The notes under the pieces were generated by a model that made no database searches, was not told the DNA's origin, and saw nothing but the letters and a program-made list of their open reading frames with translations. 32,382 nt of DNA from Chloroflexus sp. MS-G (GTDB lineage: Bacteria > Chloroflexota > Chloroflexia > Chloroflexales > Chloroflexaceae): NCBI RefSeq assembly GCF_000735195.1, contig NZ_JPIM01000051.1, forward strand, positions 1-32,382, in the 5' to 3' direction. Positions 25,090 to 32,382 of the stretch are shown in pieces. The first letter of the stretch is position 1; every line of letters starts with the position of its first letter. A program made the position numbers and the translations under genes.

Positions 25090-26067
25090 TCAGTCTTTTG
25101 ACGGAATAGCGAAGATTTGTTGCAATGTCGTCGCAGCAACATTACGGCCACAAATCAGCACAACAACGCGCTGTCCCACCAGATCGCTGATTTGTTGTTC
25201 GAGAAGGGCAGCCAGTGGTACCGCAGCACTTCCCTCTGCAATAAGATGATGTTCTTCGATAAGCCAGCGCATTGCGCGAGCGATAGCAGGTTCATCGACC
25301 AGTACCATGTCATCAAGCACCTGCTGCAGGATCGGTAGAGTGATGGTATCGGCTGCAAGATTACCGGCCAGACCATCGGCTAACGTTGGTTCATCGACCA
25401 CCGGTACTACTCTGCCGGCGCGTAACGCAGCAGTCATAGCCGCAGAAGCGGCAGCCTGAACCCCGATCACGCGCACTCGTGGATTCATTGCTTTGGCCCA
25501 GAGACCAACCCCACTCGCCAGACCACCGCCCCCAACTGCAACCACAACGACATCAATATCGGCTAATGTCTGCCAGAGTTCAACTGCCAGCGTACCCTGA
25601 CCGGCAATAACCAGTGGGTCATTGTAAGGCGAAATAAAATGCCAACCATATTCGGCGGCCATGCGCAACGCTTCAGCCTCGGCTGCATCGTAGCCCGTAC
25701 CATGCAAGATGACATCTACCGGATAACGGCGCAAGGCCGCGATTTTGGCCGGAGAAGCTGTAGCCGGTACAACGAGTGTGGCCGTTGTACCGATCATAGC
25801 TGCGGTGTGCGCAACGCCCAGCGCATGATTACCGGCAGAGCAGGCAACAACGTGAGTGGTTGCCGGAAGCTGACGCAGAGCATTCGCTGCACCACGAATC
25901 TTGAAACTACCGGTCACCTGGGCCAGTTCCAGCTTGAGCCAGACTTCAGCACCAGTCAATGCACATAGCGGTCGGCTTATCTCGAGCGGGGTTGGCTGAA
26001 TAATCCCGTCGATACGCTGATGTGCCACCAGGATGTCGGCGGGTGAAAGGAAGAACGTTTGTCGCAT
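25090..26067 (-). CDS. PLP-dependent threonine/serine dehydratase family protein
   Basis: A 325-residue fold-type II PLP enzyme. K56 in TGSFKIRGA should form the Schiff base. SAGNHALGVA is the substrate/phosphate strand and VGGGGLASG binds the cofactor phosphate. The C-terminal residue that contacts the PLP ring nitrogen lies in CGRN. There is no ACT-like regulatory domain, so it resembles the short catabolic or unregulated dehydratases, not full-length biosynthetic IlvA. It would deaminate threonine or serine to 2-oxobutyrate or pyruvate. I chose the ATG at 26067, with AGGAA 7 bases upstream. An ATG at 26127, overlapping the preceding gene, is an alternative that adds 20 residues. Confidence 0.9.
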   Translation of the reverse strand: MRQTFFLSPADILVAHQRIDGIIQPTPLEISRPLCALTGAEVWLKLELAQVTGSFKIRGAANALRQLPATTHVVACSAGNHALGVAHTAAMIGTTATLVVPATASPAKIAALRRYPVDVILHGTGYDAAEAEALRMAAEYGWHFISPYNDPLVIAGQGTLAVELWQTLADIDVVVVAVGGGGLASGVGLWAKAMNPRVRVIGVQAAASAAMTAALRAGRVVPVVDEPTLADGLAGNLAADTITLPILQQVLDDMVLVDEPAIARAMRWLIEEHHLIAEGSAAVPLAALLEQQISDLVGQRVVVLICGRNVAATTLQQIFAIPSKD

Positions 26068-26113
26068 GATCGTATTCCTATTGCCAGCGTGGAGCAGAAC
26101 ACCGGATCGCTGC

Positions 26114-27094
26114 CTACGAATGACCACGAATCGGCTTTGGCCGATATGGCTCTTCTAAACGCTGAATCTCTTCGGGTGACAACTTCACGTCGAGCGCAGC
26201 AACTGCCTCTTCAAGCTGGTACATTTTCGTAGCCCCGATGATAGGTGCAGTCACTTCCGGCTTATGAAGCAGCCAGGCCAGCGCAATCTGGGCATTACTG
26301 ACCCCACGGGCACGAGCAATTTCACTTACCCGCTCGACAATCACGTAATCGCTGGCATCGTACATCGCGTGCGAGATCGTATCTGAACGGCCACGTACCG
26401 TAGCTGCGTCGGTGCCTTGCGGTCGGTTACCGGCAAGAAAGCCACGTGCCAGCGGACTCCAGGGAATCACCGCCAGACCGGCATCGCGACACAGAGGCAA
26501 CATTTCGCGTTCCTCTTCACGGTAGACAAGGTTAAGATGATTTTGCATCGATACAAAACGTGCCCAACCGCGTCGTTCTTGGATGCCGAGGGCCTTGGCT
26601 AGTTGCCAGGCGAACATACTTGACGCACCGATATAGAGTGCTTTACCGGCGCGCACCACATCATTCAACGCCTCTAATGTCTCTTCAATCGGCGTCTCGT
26701 AATCCCAGCGATGAATTTGATACAGATCAACGTAATCCATTCCCAATCGGCGCAACGAGGCATCAATCGCCTGCATAATATGCTTGCGCGAAAGTCCACG
26801 GTCGTTGGGTCGGTCACTCATCGGCTGGTAGACTTTGGTCGCAATAACCAGTTCATCACGGCGTACCCCCGAGTCACGAATGGCACGTCCTAAAATCTCT
26901 TCGCTCAAGCCCAACGAATACATATCCGCCGTATCGAAGAAATTGATCCCCAATTCCAACGCCCGAAAGATAAAAGGCCGACTGGCAGCTTCGTCTAGCA
27001 CCCACTCACGCCAGGTCGGCGAACCATAGCTCATACAACCCAAACAGATCCGCGAAACCTGCATCCCGGTTGAGCCGAAACGTGTGTACTGCAT
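26114..27094 (-). CDS. Aldo/keto reductase
   Basis: A 326-residue NAD(P)H-dependent reductase of the AKR superfamily with a (beta/alpha)8 barrel. The catalytic tetrad is visible as D54, Y59 (FFDTADMYSLG), K87 (VIATKVYQ) and H128 (LYQIHRWD). IPWSPLARGFLAG and IIGATKMYQLEE are the usual cofactor-binding strands. It is of the type that reduces small aldehydes and ketones; the substrate is unknown. AGAGGTG lies 7 bases upstream of the ATG. The dehydratase gene follows within 46 bases (or overlaps, if its longer start is used), so the two are probably one operon. Confidence 0.95.
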   Translation of the reverse strand: MQYTRFGSTGMQVSRICLGCMSYGSPTWREWVLDEAASRPFIFRALELGINFFDTADMYSLGLSEEILGRAIRDSGVRRDELVIATKVYQPMSDRPNDRGLSRKHIMQAIDASLRRLGMDYVDLYQIHRWDYETPIEETLEALNDVVRAGKALYIGASSMFAWQLAKALGIQERRGWARFVSMQNHLNLVYREEEREMLPLCRDAGLAVIPWSPLARGFLAGNRPQGTDAATVRGRSDTISHAMYDASDYVIVERVSEIARARGVSNAQIALAWLLHKPEVTAPIIGATKMYQLEEAVAALDVKLSPEEIQRLEEPYRPKPIRGHS

Positions 27095-27132
27095 ACGATG
27101 ACACCTCTTATCAAGAAGCGGGTAACGGTCGT

Positions 27133-27138
27133 ATTATA
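27133..27138 (-). promoter_or_regulatory. TATAAT box upstream of the aldo/keto reductase gene
   Basis: A perfect -10 hexamer on the minus strand (27138-27133) lies about 39 bases from the ATG. No good -35 is seen at 16-18 bp. The palindrome GTAACGTTAC at 27188-27197 upstream might be an activator or repressor site. Confidence 0.5.
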
Positions 27139-27299
27139 ACGAAGCTGGCCGGTTGCAGAACCACGTGTGCGAGAAAAAGAGCGGTCTGTAACGTTACCGG
27201 TTTTGGGTCGTGTTTAATGCACTGATGTATGTCGTTCACCTGCTCTTCCACGAGAGACGGGTTGGCAACTCAATCGCCCATTCACTCCTCTCCTTGCGC

Positions 27300-27328
27300 T
27301 TGACCACTCTGCCGGTGCGTGTTAGAGT
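27300..27328 (+). promoter_or_regulatory. Promoter directly before the rlmI-like gene, near-leaderless
   Basis: TTGACC (27300-27305), a 17-bp spacer and TAGAGT (27323-27328) match consensus at 5/6 and 4/6. The expected start at about 27335 is within 3 bases of the ATG at 27338, and no Shine-Dalgarno is visible, so the mRNA may be leaderless. Confidence 0.5.
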
Positions 27329-27337
27329 CAGTCTACT

Positions 27338-28540
27338 ATGGCAACTGTTATTCTGCTTTCCGGTCGCGAACGACCGGTCATTCAACGACATCCGTGGATC
27401 TTCTCTGGAGCTATCGCCGAGGTACGCGGAAATCCGGCACCTGGCGCGGTTGTCGATGTCTATGCTCAAGACGGAAGCTGGCTGGCACGAGGCTTTTGGA
27501 GCAGTAGTTCGCAACTGCGCGTGCGACTGGCTACCTGGGAACGAACCCAACCGCTCGATGAAACGTGGCTCCACGACACAATTGCACGGGCAATTACCGG
27601 ACGCGAAAAATGGCTCCACCAGCCGGCGATTGCCTGTCGTCTGGTGTTTAGCGAGTCAGATGGTATTCCTGGCCTGATCGTGGATCGGTACGGCTGCTAT
27701 CTAGTTATCCAATTGCTCACGCAGGCAATGGCAATACGAGCCGAGCGGGTGATACAAGTATTGGTAGATTTACTCGCCCCACGTGGTATCTACGAACGGA
27801 GCGATGCCGAGGTACGAGAGAAAGAAGCGCTCCCACCGGCTGTTGGGTTGCGCTGGGGTGAGGCGCCACCTCGTTTACCAGTAACGTTGATCACCGGTCT
27901 TGATCAGATTGCCAGCGAACGACGTATGTTCGCCGATCTACAAACCGGTCAAAAGACCGGTATCTACCTTGATCAGGCGATTAACCATCTGCGAGTAGGA
28001 GCTTACTGTAGCGACGCCGATACGCTCGACTGTTTTTCTTACGCCGGTGGATTTGCGCTGGCGGCTGCCCGTGCCGGTGCCCGTCGGCTTACCTTGATCG
28101 ATGCCAGTGCTGAAGCCCTCGCCCTGGCTGCTGATAACCTTCGCCTAAACGATCTGTCGATACCAACTGAATTCGTTGAGGGAGATGCGTTTCAAATTCT
28201 GCGTCAATACCGCAACGAGCATCGTCAATTTGATGTCGTCATTCTCGACCCACCGAAATTTGTCCACCAGCAATCGCATCTGCAACGCGCTACTCGTGGC
28301 TACAAAGATATTAACTTGCAGGCACTGCACCTGATCCGAAGCGGAGGGATACTGGCAACATTCAGTTGTTCGGGTCTGGTTTCAGCCGAACTCTTTCAGA
28401 AAATCATCTTTGGTGCCGCGCTTGATGCTGGGCGTGATGTGCAAATCCTCGAACGGCTAACCCAGGCGCCCGATCATCCAGTGCTACTGACATTTCCAGA
28501 AAGTGAATATCTCAAAGGATTGATCTGTCGGGTGTGGTAA
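27338..28540 (+). CDS. RlmI-like 23S rRNA methyltransferase (PUA + SAM-dependent MTase)
   Basis: A 400-residue class I methyltransferase. The N-terminal PUA domain (~1-75; RHPWIFSGAI, PGAVVDVYAQDGSWLARGF) binds RNA, and a central beta-rich domain carries SDGIPGLIVDRYG. The Rossmann MTase domain has DCFSYAGGFALAAARAGA (SAM site), DPPKF (304-308) and FSCSG with C344, the likely catalytic cysteine of m5C enzymes. RlmI methylates C1962 in E. coli 23S rRNA; the same target is likely but unproven here. It heads a plus-strand series with argJ, the Lon-domain gene and DUF503, 33 bases before argJ. Confidence 0.93.
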   Translation: MATVILLSGRERPVIQRHPWIFSGAIAEVRGNPAPGAVVDVYAQDGSWLARGFWSSSSQLRVRLATWERTQPLDETWLHDTIARAITGREKWLHQPAIACRLVFSESDGIPGLIVDRYGCYLVIQLLTQAMAIRAERVIQVLVDLLAPRGIYERSDAEVREKEALPPAVGLRWGEAPPRLPVTLITGLDQIASERRMFADLQTGQKTGIYLDQAINHLRVGAYCSDADTLDCFSYAGGFALAAARAGARRLTLIDASAEALALAADNLRLNDLSIPTEFVEGDAFQILRQYRNEHRQFDVVILDPPKFVHQQSHLQRATRGYKDINLQALHLIRSGGILATFSCSGLVSAELFQKIIFGAALDAGRDVQILERLTQAPDHPVLLTFPESEYLKGLICRVW

Positions 28541-28573
28541 ACTATTTGCATCCTTGTTTATTGTCGAGCGGCT

Positions 28574-29770
28574 ATGAACTTCACAATCTTTGAAGATGGT
28601 CATATCGCCAGCCCAACCGGGTTCCGCGCCACCGGCATTTCTGCTGGCCTGAAAGAGGGGAGCAAGGCACGTGATCTGGCCCTCGTCTACTCTCAATATC
28701 CATGCCGTGCAGCAGCCATGTTCACGACTAGCGTCTTCAAAGCGGCACCGGTGTTTCTGAGTCAGGCCATTTTGCTGCGTAACCACGATGCGATCCGGGC
28801 CGTGTTGATTAACGCCGGTCAGGCGAACGCTGGTACCGGTCAGAACGGGCTGAATGATGCAATTGAATGCGCCAAAATAACAGCCGATGAGCTGGAAGTA
28901 CCGCGCGACTCGGTGCTGTTGATGTCAACCGGTCTGATAGGGGTACCACTACCGATGCAACGGATGCGCAACGGTATCCGACGGGCAGTAAGTGAACTCG
29001 ACAGTAACGGAGGGCGACGAGCGGCAATGGCCATACTTACCACCGACACACGCCCCAAAGAACGAGTTCTGCGCGTTTCGTTGCGAAACGGCCCACGTTA
29101 CACACTGGCCGGCATGGCGAAGGGAACCCGAATGATCCATCCCCGGCTGGCGACACTGCTGGCCCTTATCACCACCGACCTGGCGATCAGTCAACCCCTG
29201 TTACAACGAGCACTACGGCAAAGTGTTGATCGTTCGTTCAATCGTTTGAATATTGACGGTGACTGTAGCCCGAATGATAGTGTGATTATGCTGGCCAATG
29301 GCGCTATCGATCATCCACCGATCACCGATTCAAGTACTTGGGAGTTTGGCGTCTTTCAGGAAGCCCTCGACTTCTTGTGCGCCGATCTGGCAAACCAAAT
29401 CGTGCGCGATGCAGCCGGTTCTGGTAAAGTGATTAAGGTGGTGGTGCAGGGGGCAGCCGATGAAGCGACGGCTCAAGCTATTGCCCATGCCGTGGCCCGC
29501 TCCGGCTCGGTGCGAGCAGCCTGTCGGCGCAACTCATCAGATTGGGGTGCACTTCTAGCTGCCATTGGCGCCAGCGCTGTTGAGTTGCGTCCCGATCTTC
29601 TTGATCTTCGGATCGGGACGGTGCCGGTTATGCTTCGCGGCACCCCTGTTCCGTTTGACCCAACGAACCTGGTGCAGACGATGTCAGGCCCTGAAGTAGA
29701 ATTGGTGATCGACCTCAATCTTGGCCTGGCCGAAACAACCGTCTGGACCTGCACGTGGACAGATGGGTGA
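28574..29770 (+). CDS. argJ: Glutamate N-acetyltransferase (ArgJ)
   Basis: A 398-residue ArgJ-family enzyme of arginine biosynthesis that moves acetyl groups from N-acetylornithine to glutamate and may also use acetyl-CoA. The self-cleavage site is recognisable in KGTRMIHPRLATLLALITTD: T194 would become the N-terminal nucleophile of the beta chain. SFNRLNIDGDCSPNDSV (221-237) is the substrate loop; family members usually have Thr where C231 stands. The protein ends with WTCTWTDG, lacking the YVxINADY-type tail I would expect. These departures suggest a divergent or shortened version, though the catalytic Thr is kept. Six bases separate it from the Lon-domain gene. Confidence 0.9.
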   Translation: MNFTIFEDGHIASPTGFRATGISAGLKEGSKARDLALVYSQYPCRAAAMFTTSVFKAAPVFLSQAILLRNHDAIRAVLINAGQANAGTGQNGLNDAIECAKITADELEVPRDSVLLMSTGLIGVPLPMQRMRNGIRRAVSELDSNGGRRAAMAILTTDTRPKERVLRVSLRNGPRYTLAGMAKGTRMIHPRLATLLALITTDLAISQPLLQRALRQSVDRSFNRLNIDGDCSPNDSVIMLANGAIDHPPITDSSTWEFGVFQEALDFLCADLANQIVRDAAGSGKVIKVVVQGAADEATAQAIAHAVARSGSVRAACRRNSSDWGALLAAIGASAVELRPDLLDLRIGTVPVMLRGTPVPFDPTNLVQTMSGPEVELVIDLNLGLAETTVWTCTWTDG

Positions 29771-29776
29771 ATCTTT

Positions 29777-30445
29777 ATGGAACAAACTCTGCCATTATTT
29801 CCGCTCGGCTCGCTGCTCTTTCCCGGTAGCATCATGAGTTTGCACATCTTCGAGCAACGTTATCGCCTGATGATCGGTCGTTGTCTGGCCGAACAACAAC
29901 CGTTTGGGATTGTCTTGCTCCGTCGCGGCCATGAAGTGATTGAGGGACAACGAATGGCGATTGCCCCTGAACCTTACGAGGTGGGCACGGTAGCAGTGAT
30001 TCAAGATCATCTCAGACTGGAAGATGGCCGCTATTTGCTTCAGGTGATCGGTCAGAATCGCTTTCGTATCATCCAGATTATCGAACAATCGCCGTATTTA
30101 ATAGCTCAGGTGAAAATGCTCCCCGAACACATCGATCAGCAAGCAAAGGCGGCTGCCGCCGAATTACGCAATATCTACCGACGATACTGGGAACGTATTG
30201 CTACGCTGACCGGCGCCGAAATTGATGTTGAACCGTTACCCGTTGATCCGGTGAGTCTGAGCTACATGTTAGCCGACCGGCTACGGATTGATCAGGCGCA
30301 GAAGCAACGCTGGTTGGAAGCCGAAGTCACCGAACGCCTCCGTAGTCTGACAATGGCTATCCGTACTGAACTGGCAATTCTGCCACGCGGCCCACAAGGT
30401 CTCGACCCATCAACGTTGTTAGGCGGCTGGAACAGTCTCAACTAA
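29777..30445 (+). CDS. Lon N-terminal (substrate-binding) domain protein
   Basis: A 222-residue stand-alone LON_substr_bdg domain protein. It starts LPLFPLGSLLFPGSIMSLHIFEQRYR, the typical first strands of the Lon N-domain (seen here as LPLFPLGSLLFPG and HIFEQRYR). DGRYLLQVIGQNRFRI and a helical C-terminal half (~115-215) follow. It has no AAA+ or protease domain, so it is not Lon itself. Such proteins are thought to bind unfolded proteins or act as adaptors, but their role is unknown. It starts 6 bases after argJ with no good Shine-Dalgarno, suggesting coupling. Confidence 0.9.
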   Translation: MEQTLPLFPLGSLLFPGSIMSLHIFEQRYRLMIGRCLAEQQPFGIVLLRRGHEVIEGQRMAIAPEPYEVGTVAVIQDHLRLEDGRYLLQVIGQNRFRIIQIIEQSPYLIAQVKMLPEHIDQQAKAAAAELRNIYRRYWERIATLTGAEIDVEPLPVDPVSLSYMLADRLRIDQAQKQRWLEAEVTERLRSLTMAIRTELAILPRGPQGLDPSTLLGGWNSLN

Positions 30446-30456
30446 CCGTCAAGCGT

Positions 30457-30741
30457 ATGATCATCGGTTCATGTACCATTCATCTCCACATCGCGACAGC
30501 GCAGTCGTTAAAAGAGAAACGACAAGTGGTGCGTTCACTCATCGCCCGCATCCGCAACGAATTTAATGTCTCAGTTGCCGAAATCGACGATCAAGACCGC
30601 TGGCAGAGCGCTCGCCTCGGAGTAGCGGTTGTAGCAACCGATGGCAGACACGCTCAGCAGCAGCTTGAAGCAGTGGTAAACTTTATCGAACGTCAGCGTC
30701 CTGATTGTCCGCTACTGACGTATGAAATCGAGCTGTTGTGA
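30457..30741 (+). CDS. DUF503 (YlxP-like) family protein
   Basis: A 94-residue DUF503 protein. The pattern is complete: IGSCTIHLHIATAQSLKEKR, then RIRNEFNVSVAEIDDQDRWQSARLGVAVV, then a final helix and LTYEIELL (given as short pieces IHLHI, SLKEKR, FNVSVAEID, WQSARLGVAVV). In Firmicutes the YlxP gene sits near rbfA and infB and is linked to ribosome assembly or RNA binding; function is otherwise unproven. Here it closes the rlmI-argJ-Lon-domain series, 11 bases after the Lon-domain gene. The 140 bases after it hold no clear gene. Confidence 0.92.
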   Translation: MIIGSCTIHLHIATAQSLKEKRQVVRSLIARIRNEFNVSVAEIDDQDRWQSARLGVAVVATDGRHAQQQLEAVVNFIERQRPDCPLLTYEIELL

Positions 30742-30881
30742 CGCAGAGCCTTGCACAATGCTCTCCTTATCTGGTAGTAGGGGTGAGGAAAGAGGAGTAA
30801 GTGGGAAGGGCTGGCTCCTAACTACCTCAACCTTACCCTTCCGCGCCCCGTGTGGAAGACATAGCAGCGAGGTGCTCGCCT

Positions 30882-31925
30882 ATGACTGACGATATTTATC
30901 CCTTTCCGCTGCTGGCGATGGTCGGTCAGACCGATCTCAAAACGGCGCTGATCCTTGGCCTTATCAACCCACAAATTGGCGGCATTTTGCTCAGCGGGCC
31001 GTATGGGGTAGGGAAGACGACTGCCGTGCGCGGTCTGCTCGATGTCATGCCCTTCGTGACCCGCGAGCATCCCGATGCTGACGGGAAAACACTAGTTGAG
31101 CGCATGCGCTTGATCGAACTCCCGCTCAATGCCCGGCTGGAAGACGTGGTTGGTGGAATCAACGAACGCATTGCCATCGAGCAACACGTGGTACGCCTGG
31201 AAGAAGGAATTTTAGCCCGCGCCCACGGCAATGTCCTCTACGTTGATGAAATCAACTTACTCGATCAGGCAGTTGTTGACGCCATCCTTGACGCGGCAGC
31301 CCAGGGCCGGACGTTTGTGCGGCGGGGTGCAATGGTGCGTCTGTTTCCCAGTCAGTTTGTGCTCATCGGCTCAATGAACCCAGAAGAAGGCGCACTACGA
31401 CCGCAGATTCTCGACCGCTTTGGCTTGCGGGTATGGGTGGCACCGGTAGCCGATCACCGCGCCCGGCTCGAAATTTATCGGCGCGCCCGTGATTTTCGCA
31501 ACGATCCCGTAGGCTTTCGGCAAGGGTATGCAGCCCAAACCGCAGCGCTCGCCGAAGAGATCATGATCGCCCGTGAGATTCTCCCACACGTCACTATTCC
31601 GCCAGAGTTGGAAGAGCAGGCCCTGGCCTTAGTTCAGCACCTGCATATCCCTTCGCATCGTGCGGAAATAGCACTCCTGGAAGGGGCACGTGCACGGGCC
31701 GCAGCCGATTTTCGCAATGTCGTCAACGCCGAAGATATTCGGCGAATCGCACCGCTGGCATTAACCTGGCGCCACAGCGACTGGTTTGAGCGGCATACCG
31801 CCGGAGTACAGGCCGAGCAAGAGACTATCGCTGCTGCACTAGACACCCTCTTCCCGCCAACCGACAGCAGACGTCGGCGAAGTCGGCGCAGCACGGTGCG
31901 GCAGATTGAGGAAGGTCACGTCTGA
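30882..31925 (+). CDS. BchI/ChlI-type magnesium-chelatase AAA+ ATPase, compact form
   Basis: A 347-residue AAA+ ATPase of the magnesium chelatase I family. Walker A is GPYGVGKTT (39-47), Walker B VLYVDEIN (118-125, D122/E123), and GSMNPEEGALRPQILDRFGL carries sensor 1 and the arginine finger. In chlorophyll-forming organisms BchI with BchD drives Mg insertion into protoporphyrin by BchH. The region after Walker A is short and lacks the Cys-rich insertion usual in BchI, and no bchD or bchH is adjacent, so it may be a paralog serving another VWA partner. The C-terminus is Arg-rich (RRRRSRRS). I chose the ATG at 30882 with GAGGTG 7 bases upstream; an ATG at 30852 lacks one. Confidence 0.85.
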   Translation: MTDDIYPFPLLAMVGQTDLKTALILGLINPQIGGILLSGPYGVGKTTAVRGLLDVMPFVTREHPDADGKTLVERMRLIELPLNARLEDVVGGINERIAIEQHVVRLEEGILARAHGNVLYVDEINLLDQAVVDAILDAAAQGRTFVRRGAMVRLFPSQFVLIGSMNPEEGALRPQILDRFGLRVWVAPVADHRARLEIYRRARDFRNDPVGFRQGYAAQTAALAEEIMIAREILPHVTIPPELEEQALALVQHLHIPSHRAEIALLEGARARAAADFRNVVNAEDIRRIAPLALTWRHSDWFERHTAGVQAEQETIAAALDTLFPPTDSRRRRSRRSTVRQIEEGHV

Positions 31926-31929
31926 AACG

Positions 31930-32382
31930 CTACCGTTCTGCACTGGTCAAGGCGTCGCCGGCATCTTCGGCAAAACTGTAGACCACAATCCCGAAGCGTT
32001 CAGCAACCTTCCGTGCCGGAACATCTACCATCGGCGAAATGACTATCAACTGATCGGCTCTTCGCTCGTGACGGCGTTCGTACCACCGCGCCTTACGTTC
32101 AAACAGATACATATCGGCCTTGCTCATCGATGACTTGATCTCACAAATGAGCAACAGGCCATTTTTGATAATCACATCAAGCTCGATCTGTTCAGGTCGT
32201 CCAAATACTTCGCCGGTCTCATCAAACTCGTTGACATTGATCACTTCGAGATTGAAAAAGCCGGTCAGAATACCACGCAAAGCGTCACGGAACGACTGCT
32301 CTGAATACAGCCCCCAACGCGCACCAAGCGCGCCAATGGTAGAGTCGAACTTTCGGTCAAGCGCCGCATGCCGCCGCATAAG
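31930..32382 (-). CDS. DUF3782-like PD-(D/E)XK protein (partial)
   Basis: At least 150 residues at the right edge. The frame stays open to the window end, and the first ATG (32379) is probably internal because these proteins usually start with a longer helical RKFxETD-type repeat; ALDRKFDSTIGALGARWG is its tail. The nuclease-like core reads RPEQIELDVIIKNG followed by LLICEIKSS, giving the D...E-x-K of PD-(D/E)XK folds. DQLIVISPMV and AERFGIVVYSF complete the fold. Members are often found in filamentous phototrophs and cyanobacteria with no established function. Its stop codon is 5 bases from the stop of the chelatase-like gene on the other strand. Confidence 0.8.
   Translation of the reverse strand, partial: LMRRHAALDRKFDSTIGALGARWGLYSEQSFRDALRGILTGFFNLEVINVNEFDETGEVFGRPEQIELDVIIKNGLLLICEIKSSMSKADMYLFERKARWYERRHERRADQLIVISPMVDVPARKVAERFGIVVYSFAEDAGDALTSAER

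Noticed and set aside
27210..27677. Plus-strand ORF starting upstream of the RlmI-like gene
   Set aside because: It overlaps the methyltransferase in another frame and has no homology-like features.

Overview
The window looks like a chromosomal segment of a filamentous anoxygenic phototroph of the Chloroflexota, most likely Chloroflexus or a close relative. This is an inference from three things: a compact BchI-type chelatase ATPase, a membrane-anchored Thr/Pro-linker protein with FTPxNW-type Calx-beta repeats, and the mix of housekeeping genes. No rRNA, tRNA, CRISPR array, transposase or phage gene was seen. I count 25 protein genes, two of them cut by the window edges, and several intergenic blocks rich in repeats or hairpins.

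Layout. Bases 1-5407 (minus) hold a membrane sensor histidine kinase and, overlapping its 3' end, a large Calx-beta surface protein that runs off the left edge. Bases 5758-7640 (plus) hold a PhnP-like metallo-beta-lactamase fold hydrolase and a GT4 glycosyltransferase. Bases 7757-11176 (minus) encode a REC-GAF-PAS-kinase-REC hybrid regulator followed by an eIF2B-like protein. Bases 11310-13159 (plus) carry a PfkB sugar kinase and a BtpA-family TIM-barrel protein. A 434-base hairpin-rich stretch follows, ending in a strong terminator that abuts the ribosome binding site of an uncharacterised 260-residue protein (13594-14376).

A 152-bp tandem repeat array lies between that gene and glnA (14882-16303, minus). 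gyrA (16792-19263, minus) and a DUF255/YyaL-type thioredoxin-fold gene (19426-21507, plus) diverge from two well-formed back-to-back promoters. A second GT4 gene (21664-22968) overlaps tail to tail with a GNAT acetyltransferase. That GNAT gene lies downstream of rsgA, whose start codon overlaps the stop codon of an 86-residue membrane-protein gene.

Upstream of that cluster is what I consider the best candidate for something undescribed: a self-contained unit of about 200 bases (25078-24809, minus) with a consensus promoter, a strong Shine-Dalgarno, a 32-codon ORF and two tandem intrinsic terminators that can partly cross-pair. It is either a small-protein gene or a leader-peptide attenuator for the rsgA operon.

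The right part holds a threonine/serine dehydratase-like gene, an aldo/keto reductase, and a plus-strand run of rlmI-like methyltransferase, argJ, a Lon N-terminal-domain protein and a DUF503 gene. It ends with the BchI-like ATPase and a PD-(D/E)XK-type DUF3782-like gene cut by the right edge.

Other items to check: a nine-G tract that separates a good start site from the GNAT reading frame, two 18-bp tandem repeats plus an inverted repeat upstream of glnA, and two shared GGGGCGGGTT palindromes.
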